Shown in pieces: positions 59,459 through 64,000 of a stretch of DNA of 64,000 nucleotides. The stretch covers positions 62,001 to 126,000 of the forward strand of contig NZ_JAGGKC010000006.1 in the NCBI RefSeq assembly GCF_017873395.1, read 5' to 3'. The DNA comes from Youngiibacter multivorans (GTDB lineage: Bacteria; Bacillota; Clostridia; Clostridiales; Clostridiaceae). A program made the translations under genes and the position numbers. Positions within the stretch are counted from its first letter, which is position 1. Each line of letters opens with the position of its first letter. The notes under the pieces were generated by a model that saw only the letters and a list, made by a program, of their open reading frames with translations, did not search any database and was not told where the DNA came from.

Positions 59459-59905
59459 CTAATCAACATCCTTCAAAATATAAATTATGAGAAGCGCAGT
59501 ACCGACTGTAATGAACATGTCAGCCACATTGAACGAGGGGAAATAGTAGCTTGTCTTCCAGTGCCACTCAATGAAGTCTACAACATACCCCTGCCTTACC
59601 CTGTCCACCAGGTTTCCAACGGCACCGGCTACTATCATTGCATTGCTGAGAGTGAACAGCACCGTCCTTTTTTTAGTCCTGAAGTAGTTGATTATTATTC
59701 CCAGAATCACAAGAGTCGTAGCTCCTGCTAGGATGTATGCCTTTCCCTGGAATATTCCGAATGCTGCCCCTCTGTTCTCAAGATACGCAAGGTCGAAGAA
59801 GCCTTCGATAACTGTTATTCCGGAGCTGCCCTTGAGCACGGCAATTGCCCAGGCCTTTGAAATCCTGTCCAGCACAAGGCCGATTATTACTATGAGTAAA
59901 GCCAT
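59459..59905 (-). CDS. lspA: Lipoprotein signal peptidase
   Basis: Aspartyl membrane protease that cleaves prolipoprotein signal peptides. Four membrane segments and the catalytic aspartates in GNLVDRVRQGYVVDFIEW and FNVADMFITVG are visible. ATG at 59905 with GGAGGAATTT upstream gives MALLIVIIGLVLDRISKAW and 148 residues; the longer frame continues through a leader that lacks a ribosome binding site. It would process the CapA-like lipoprotein found elsewhere in this window. A promoter and structured leader precede it. Confidence 0.95.
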   Translation of the reverse strand: MALLIVIIGLVLDRISKAWAIAVLKGSSGITVIEGFFDLAYLENRGAAFGIFQGKAYILAGATTLVILGIIINYFRTKKRTVLFTLSNAMIVAGAVGNLVDRVRQGYVVDFIEWHWKTSYYFPSFNVADMFITVGTALLIIYILKDVD

Positions 59906-60020
59906 AAATTCCTCCAAATGGTTCTTTTTGGTGCAACGACAAACAAAGCTTTCTCGCACCGTTGAAAAAAGCTTGCATAAAGGTTTCTGTGTCGTGCAGG
60001 ACATCCTGCAGTCTTCCCTC
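59906..60020 (-). promoter_or_regulatory. Structured 5' leader of lspA
   Basis: About 115 bases of leader RNA follow the predicted start point. Visible elements are TGCAGG/CCTGCA with a four-base loop, an outer pairing CGACA/TGTCG, an inner AAGCTTTTTTC/GAGAAAGCTT stem with a following TGTTTGTC, and an alternative GGTGC/GCACC. The AAGCTT and GGTGC pairings compete, as in an attenuator. Confidence 0.45.
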
Positions 60021-60026
60021 ATAGGT

Positions 60027-60055
60027 ATATTACCATAAGGCAGGTCCCTTAACAA
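60027..60055 (-). promoter_or_regulatory. Promoter candidate for lspA
   Basis: TTGTTA (60055-60050), 17 bases, TAATAT (60032-60027), with TG one base before the -10, on the minus strand. It lies just after the divIVA terminator. Confidence 0.6.
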
Positions 60056-60062
60056 GAAAATA

Positions 60063-60086
60063 GAGGCTGCGGCAGATCCGCGCCTC
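60063..60086 (-). terminator. Terminator after divIVA
   Basis: GAGGC-GCGG and CCGC-GCCTC form a nine-pair stem with a one-base bulge and a five-base loop. TATTTTCTTG follows on the minus strand. It separates divIVA from lspA. Confidence 0.7.
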
Positions 60087-60118
60087 ATCTTCTATTTGCA
60101 TTAAATGATTCCATGTCC

Positions 60119-60652
60119 TTAGCCTTCTGCAGCTTCTTCGCCGATGGCGACATCATCCCTGGGAGGAGCAACCTTCAATAGCGGAGTCTTCGGAGTCTTG
60201 TCCAGCTCCTCTGAAAGCAAGTTGAAGTTATCCATCTGGTCCTCCAGAAATTGCCTTACCTTTCTCCTGTAGCTTGCGAACTCCTGCCTGTATTTCTCGT
60301 ATTCCCTCTTGAGAAGCTCCACATCGTCAGCTGCCTTGTCGAGGATCATGTTCGACCTCTCATTGGCTCCCCTGATGATTGCCTCAGCCTCGTTTGTTGC
60401 CTGCTGCTTTGTTGAGTCAGCTGTATTCTGAGCAAGTATGAGCGTACTCTGGATTGTATTTTCGATTGCTGCATAATGGTTGACCTTTTCATTGAAGCCT
60501 TCGATCTTTTCCTTCAGGTTCGCATTCTCCCTGTAGAGTGCCTCAAAATCCTCCACGATCTCATCGAGGAATTCATCCACCTCTTCAGTGCTGTAGCCTC
60601 TCATGGTCCTCTTGAACTCTTTGTTCGTAATGTCTATCGGTGTTATCTTCAT
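60119..60652 (-). CDS. divIVA: DivIVA-family cell division / pole-organising protein
   Basis: Coiled-coil protein that recognises curved membrane at poles and septa. The N-terminal membrane-binding domain ITPIDITNKEFKRTMRGYSTEEVDEFLDEI is complete, then a long coiled coil (about residues 30-150) and an acidic tail. The length is 177 residues. It is downstream of ylmH by 12 bases and ends at a terminator. Confidence 0.95.
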   Translation of the reverse strand: MKITPIDITNKEFKRTMRGYSTEEVDEFLDEIVEDFEALYRENANLKEKIEGFNEKVNHYAAIENTIQSTLILAQNTADSTKQQATNEAEAIIRGANERSNMILDKAADDVELLKREYEKYRQEFASYRRKVRQFLEDQMDNFNLLSEELDKTPKTPLLKVAPPRDDVAIGEEAAEG

Positions 60653-60664
60653 CAGAAATGCCTC

Positions 60665-61423
60665 CTATACGAATCTGAAATACGTTATCCTGAGGTTCCC
60701 TTTCTGGGTCTCCCCGGAAATCAGACCCATCTTGAATTTTCCCTTGCCTCTTATTGTAATGGTGTCGCCTTCCTTTACCTCACAGGATTTCTCCTTCTCC
60801 TCTGAATAGTTGAGAAGGACCTGTCCCCTGGAAATTGACTCGAGGGCTTTTGTCCTCGAGGTGCCTGCAAGCATGGCAACTACTCCGTCAAGCCTTAGAG
60901 ACGCAACTATTCCAGTCCTCTCCTCCATCTTAGGCGATACCAGGGTGTCTGAATTTCTAAGGGGTGTCCATGTTGTTCTGATGGCGCACCTGCCTGCAGA
61001 AACAAGGCTGTTTGCCAGGAAATCTGCATTTTCTTTGAGAACTACAGCATAGCCGATGTCATCCCTTATAAACACATCGCCAATGCGGTCCCTTGAAAGG
61101 CCAAGAGCCATGATCGCCCCAAGGTAGTCACGGTGAACAGGCGGCTTGTCAAAGCTTGACGGCTCCATCCTGATCAGCGCCAGGGTGTCCCCGACTTCAT
61201 CAGTCGAGCATATCAGCCTTCTCTCCATGCTGTCTGACGGATGCAGCACAAAGTTCCTGTAATCCTTCATTCCTATGACCTTGGTCCAGATATTCGGGGT
61301 TAGGAACTCGTCAGTGTGGTCGAACCAGCCTGCATCCTTCATCCTCTCTAAAAACTCGTAGAGCTTTGCAAGTCTGTAGGTATCCTCATCCGGAAATGCT
61401 GCCAGGAAACTCTGCTTGTCCAT
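60665..61423 (-). CDS. ylmH: YlmH-family S4-domain RNA-binding protein
   Basis: Protein of 252 residues with a C-terminal S4 domain (ALESISRGQVLLNYSEEKEKSCEVKEGD). The N-terminal domain carries FLTPNIWTKVIGMKDY, ALGLSRDRIGDVFI and similar YlmH motifs. It is located with divIVA and sepF as in Bacillus, and homologues bind ribosomal or tRNA-containing complexes. ATG immediately follows sepF. Confidence 0.9.
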   Translation of the reverse strand: MDKQSFLAAFPDEDTYRLAKLYEFLERMKDAGWFDHTDEFLTPNIWTKVIGMKDYRNFVLHPSDSMERRLICSTDEVGDTLALIRMEPSSFDKPPVHRDYLGAIMALGLSRDRIGDVFIRDDIGYAVVLKENADFLANSLVSAGRCAIRTTWTPLRNSDTLVSPKMEERTGIVASLRLDGVVAMLAGTSRTKALESISRGQVLLNYSEEKEKSCEVKEGDTITIRGKGKFKMGLISGETQKGNLRITYFRFV

Positions 61424-61882
61424 TTATCTCCAGTTCAGGAAGCTCTTTGTGGTTGTATCTGCCTTTGTTTCCTTAAGTACTTCAATTCCGCTTGGTGAAA
61501 GCACATAGACTCCGCTCTCCACTTCCTGAAGGTCTCCTGCCATTGCGTATGTAGCTCCTGCCATGAAATCAAGCAGCCTTTGTGCTACCTTCGGTTCAAG
61601 TCCTGTGGTGTTGACTACGACTATCATCTTGGATTTAAGGTTGTCGCAGATCTGCGGTGCTTCATCAAAGGTTGTAGGCTTGATTATGGTTAGCTTTGTT
61701 CCTGCGTTTCCATGGATCGGTACAACCTTATTGACCGGCTGAGCTTCTCTCCTTCTGGACAATACCGACACTGGCGCTTCCTCGTATTCCTTTTCCTTTT
61801 CTACTTCTTCCTCGAACTCATCATAGATGTCCTCATCTTCCATACCTATCATTGATTTGATTGATGTCATGAATTTACCCAT
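61424..61882 (-). CDS. sepF: Cell division protein SepF
   Basis: Forms rings that tether FtsZ to the membrane. The N-terminal amphipathic membrane anchor MGKFMTSIKSMIGMED is followed by a charged linker and the SepF core TFDEAPQICDNLKSKMIVVVN, QRLLDFMAGATYAM and VYVLSPSGIEV. ATG at 61882 with GGGGAGGAAATCAAA upstream gives 152 residues. It overlaps yggS by 8 bases. Confidence 0.95.
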   Translation of the reverse strand: MGKFMTSIKSMIGMEDEDIYDEFEEEVEKEKEYEEAPVSVLSRRREAQPVNKVVPIHGNAGTKLTIIKPTTFDEAPQICDNLKSKMIVVVNTTGLEPKVAQRLLDFMAGATYAMAGDLQEVESGVYVLSPSGIEVLKETKADTTTKSFLNWR

Positions 61883-62561
61883 TTTGATTTCCTCCCCTGT
61901 TTTTATCTCTTGCACCAAAAATTCCTTCACCGACTCTAACCAGTGTGGAGCCTTCATCGATGGCGGTGACATAGTCGTTAGTCATCCCCATGCTCAGAAT
62001 CTCCATGCTGAAGTTCTCCGACTCTTTCTTTTTCAAATCATCAAAGGTCTGCTTCATTTTTTTGAAATATTCCCGGTTCTCTTCCTGGGTACCTTTTGGG
62101 ATTATTGCCATCAGGCCTCTTATCCTGATATGCTTCAAAGACCTTGCAAGTTCCACGAGTTCATCAAGATGCTCTGGGAGGACTCCAGATTTTGAATCCT
62201 CACATCCGATGTTGATCTCAATCAGGCAATCCGTCACAATATCCTTTTTCGACGACTCCTTCTCAATAGCCAGAGCAAGCTCAGGGCGGTCCAGAGAATG
62301 TATCAGAAAAGCTTCTCCAACCACCTTCCTGACCTTGTTTGTCTGAAGAGATCCTATAAGGTGCCATTTTATGTCATCCGGCAGATTCGCCTTCTTCTCA
62401 AGCAGCTCTTGTACTCGATTTTCACCGAAATCCCTTATCCCTGTGTCGTATGCTGTCTTCGCCTCCTGAGCTGTGTGTGTCTTTGACACTGCCACAAGAG
62501 TGACACCTTCCTTCAGGCTGGCTCTTACCCTTTCGATGTTCTCAATAATGTCATTTTCCAA
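61875..62561 (-). CDS. YggS/PLPBP pyridoxal-phosphate homeostasis protein
   Basis: TIM-barrel PLP-binding protein that maintains free PLP levels. The PLP lysine lies in TLVAVSKTHTAQEA (K27), and GIRDFGENRVQEL, WHLIGSLQTNKVRKV and MSMGMTNDYVTAIDEGSTLVRVGEGIFG follow. The length is 228 residues. It is between a DUF881 gene and sepF. Confidence 0.95.
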   Translation of the reverse strand: MENDIIENIERVRASLKEGVTLVAVSKTHTAQEAKTAYDTGIRDFGENRVQELLEKKANLPDDIKWHLIGSLQTNKVRKVVGEAFLIHSLDRPELALAIEKESSKKDIVTDCLIEINIGCEDSKSGVLPEHLDELVELARSLKHIRIRGLMAIIPKGTQEENREYFKKMKQTFDDLKKKESENFSMEILSMGMTNDYVTAIDEGSTLVRVGEGIFGARDKNRGGNQNG

Positions 62562-62572
62562 GAAGCCACCTC

Positions 62573-63304
62573 CTATATATTGGGTTCTGCGATTTTCATG
62601 TGATTCGGAACCTTGAATCCACCCGTTCCCTCTATTGTGATGCTTTCACTCTCACGAGTCTCGACCCGGACTCCTCTGTAGCCTATCATTCTGACGAATC
62701 CATAGTCTGATGCCAGATATGACCTTAGCATGTCGGTATCACCGATTACCTCTATCACAAATGGTGCCGGCAGCTTTTCTCCGTTGATGGTTATGAAAGC
62801 CCAGCTGCAGTATACCTCGGATGTCTCAAGGATCCTCTGGCCGTTTATCGCAATAGCCTCCGCGCCTGAATTTCTCAATTCGTTAAGTATCTTTAGCATG
62901 TCGGTGTTATGGATGGTCATGAGATAGTTTAGAACATCATCCTTGTCTTCTCCGGTAGTCATCACACCATCCTGCATTGTTATTACAATGCCGCTTCCCT
63001 TTACCTGCACTGAACCAGCCAGAGCTGAATTTCTGGAAAGCTCGCTCTCGATCTCATCTATGGTAGTCTCGTCATTCTTCAGAGCTTCCTTGTAGGTTTC
63101 AAGCTTTATCCTCATCTGTGCGTTATCGTCCTCAAGTCTCTCCACATCGCTTATTAGCTTAAGCCTCTGGTCATTCGCATTCTTGAATTCAGCTGTTGTC
63201 AGTATGCTGTCCATTGACCCCTGAGAGACCTTGAATAGCAGTACTGTGATGATTCCGAGAATGACCATTATCGTGAATATCATAGCCTTGTGCCTAGCCT
63301 TCAT
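62573..63304 (-). CDS. DUF881 membrane protein (YlxX/YlxW type)
   Basis: A protein of 243 residues with one N-terminal membrane segment (MIFTIMVILGIITVLLF), a coiled coil (about residues 35-90) and a C-terminal DUF881 domain with AGSVQVKGSGIVITMQDG. It is placed between sbp and yggS. ATG at 63304 with GAGGGAAGATTCAG upstream replaces the longer frame. A second DUF881 gene is on the other side of sbp. Function is unknown; the location near division genes suggests a role at the septum. Confidence 0.85.
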   Translation of the reverse strand: MKARHKAMIFTIMVILGIITVLLFKVSQGSMDSILTTAEFKNANDQRLKLISDVERLEDDNAQMRIKLETYKEALKNDETTIDEIESELSRNSALAGSVQVKGSGIVITMQDGVMTTGEDKDDVLNYLMTIHNTDMLKILNELRNSGAEAIAINGQRILETSEVYCSWAFITINGEKLPAPFVIEVIGDTDMLRSYLASDYGFVRMIGYRGVRVETRESESITIEGTGGFKVPNHMKIAEPNI

Positions 63305-63650
63305 CTGAATCTTCCCTCTTCGAGAGCTTCTCGAACAGAAGCCTTCTGATGACAGCGAAATTGTTGAATATCCTTCCGCCAAATACAAGGACTGCAGCAA
63401 GGTACATAGGTATTCCTAGCTTGTCTCCCAGAAAAGTCAGTGCTACAGCTATGAGCGCATTGCCAAAGAAGCCTGATATGAATATGTTTGGCTCGAAGGT
63501 TTTGGCAAGGTTTGATTTCACCGCTCCAAACACCGAATCCAGGGCTGCCAGTATCGCCACGGATAGATATGTGGCAAAAACATCCGGAATGCGTATTTCG
63601 AGGACAAATCCAAGTGCAATTCCTATTAATAGTCCGATAAGCGCTATCAT
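63294..63650 (-). CDS. sbp: Small basic family membrane protein (DUF1290)
   Basis: A 118-residue membrane protein (Sbp) with about three membrane segments: residues 1-18 (MIALIGLLIGIALGFVLE), a second near 25-45, and a third near 60-100. It has IRIPDVFATYLSVAILAALDSVFGAVKSN and FGGRIFNNFAVIRRLLF, typical of the family found with ftsA-ftsZ in Firmicutes. It overlaps both DUF881 genes. Confidence 0.88.
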   Translation of the reverse strand: MIALIGLLIGIALGFVLEIRIPDVFATYLSVAILAALDSVFGAVKSNLAKTFEPNIFISGFFGNALIAVALTFLGDKLGIPMYLAAVLVFGGRIFNNFAVIRRLLFEKLSKREDSDEG

Positions 63651-64000
63651 TTCGCATCCTCCGCCGGCTTTGCAAAGCTTGTGCCAAATGTCTTTCCGTA
63701 TTTTGGTATGAAGACTTCGTCGGATGGCTCAAATCTGATGTCATAATATACCAGAGCCTGAAAATCAAGAGCCCCGCTGAAGGACAGCGCACCCATCAGC
63801 TTGTCCCTGTCTCCAATGGCCTTGATCTGTATGGGATCGGATGGTGAAACCTTCTCATCATTGACAAGTATGAAGCTGTTCCCTGAGCTAGTCTTGATTC
63901 CTGACTGGGAAGTGAGCCTCTTGTCGTTTATGCTGACAGCCTCAGCACCGGCAAACTTAAGCTCATTCACCACGTATACCAGTTCCACATCGGTGAGGTA
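63647..64000 (-). CDS. DUF881 membrane protein, partial (N-terminus beyond right edge)
   Basis: The visible 118 codons encode the C-terminal part of a second DUF881 protein, with VVNELKFAGAEAVSINDKRLTSQSGIKT and FILVNDEKVSPSDPIQIKAIGD. Its start lies outside the window; the frame is open at position 64000. It overlaps sbp by four bases. The tandem DUF881-sbp-DUF881 set is typical of the divisome flank in Clostridia. Confidence 0.85.
   Translation of the reverse strand, partial: YLTDVELVYVVNELKFAGAEAVSINDKRLTSQSGIKTSSGNSFILVNDEKVSPSDPIQIKAIGDRDKLMGALSFSGALDFQALVYYDIRFEPSDEVFIPKYGKTFGTSFAKPAEDAK

Noticed and set aside
59906..60020. T-box riboswitch in the lspA leader
   Set aside because: The conserved T-box sequence (GGTGGNACC type) and specifier arrangement are not visible.
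59906..60088. In-frame N-terminal extension of lspA, rich in cysteine
   Set aside because: No ribosome binding site, lies at or upstream of the predicted transcription start, and the ATG at 59905 has GGAGG and matches family length.
1..64000. CRISPR array, tRNA, rRNA, insertion sequence or prophage
   Set aside because: No regularly spaced repeats, tRNA-like sequences, transposase genes or phage genes were seen; the window is dominated by conserved housekeeping genes.

Overview
The window is a chromosomal segment of a low-to-mid GC Firmicute, most likely a member of the Clostridia. The evidence is the gene order: dprA-topA-codY-rpsB-tsf-pyrH-frr-uppS-cdsA-dxr-rseP-ispG, rnc-(radical SAM)-smc-ftsY-ylxM-ffh-rpsP-khpA-rimM-trmD-rplS-rbgA-rnhB, and sbp-DUF881-yggS-sepF-ylmH-divIVA-lspA-rluD-pyrR. 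CodY, RemA, DivIVA, SepF and PASTA-kinase genes and strong GGAGG ribosome binding sites agree with this. Genus cannot be fixed from the sequence alone. Almost everything is on the minus strand and is housekeeping. Only three genes are on the plus strand: a CapA-like lipoprotein, tmcAL and rpmB. I saw no rRNA, tRNA, CRISPR array, insertion sequence or prophage.

Layout, read in the transcription direction from high to low coordinates. 64000-61.4 kb: cell-division flank (DUF881-sbp-DUF881, yggS, sepF). 61.4-58 kb: ylmH, divIVA, then lspA with its own promoter and a structured leader, rluD, pyrR. 58-55 kb: exoA, a THUMP rRNA methyltransferase and an asparaginase. 55-51.8 kb: yicC-remA-gmk-rpoZ-coaBC. 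51.7-50.3 kb: an accessory pair, macrodomain plus CHAD protein, heading priA-def-fmt-peptidase-rsmB. 44.6-38.6 kb: rlmN-stp-pknB and rsgA-rpe-thiN. 38.5-32.2 kb: divergent rpmB/asp23, fakA, recG, rsmD, coaD and a coiled-coil protein. 32.1-27.3 kb: tmcAL (+) divergent from pta-ackA (-), then the CapA-like lipoprotein (+). 27-24 kb: DUF177-rpmF, plsX, acpP, rnc. 24-12.7 kb: SRP, SMC and ribosome-maturation genes. 12.6-0 kb: dprA, topA, codY, translation factors, phospholipid and isoprenoid synthesis.

The genes cover translation (rpsB, tsf, frr, rpsP, rplS, rpmF, rpmB, def, fmt), ribosome maturation and RNA modification (rimM, trmD, rbgA, rsgA, rlmN, rsmB, rsmD, rluD, tmcAL, rnc), protein export (ffh, ftsY, lspA), envelope lipid precursors (uppS, cdsA, dxr, ispG, plsX, acpP, fakA), DNA maintenance (topA, smc, recG, priA, dprA, rnhB, exoA) and signalling (codY, pknB/stp, remA).

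No obviously new multi-gene system is present. The best leads are small and regulatory. They are: (i) an unlisted 45-residue ribbon-helix-helix protein inserted between cdsA and dxr, with its own promoter, terminator, helically phased direct repeats and a perfect palindrome; (ii) a long hairpin just upstream of rnc that looks like an RNase III autoregulatory target; (iii) a structured, promoter-proximal leader of lspA; (iv) the macrodomain-CHAD pair; (v) compound repeats between asp23 and rpmB. Several start codons were moved from the longest open frame to an internal codon with a good ribosome binding site (dxr, frr, codY, topA, dprA, smc, acpP, rpmF, DUF177, tmcAL, recG, fakA, rpmB, fmt, yicC, lspA, sepF and others).
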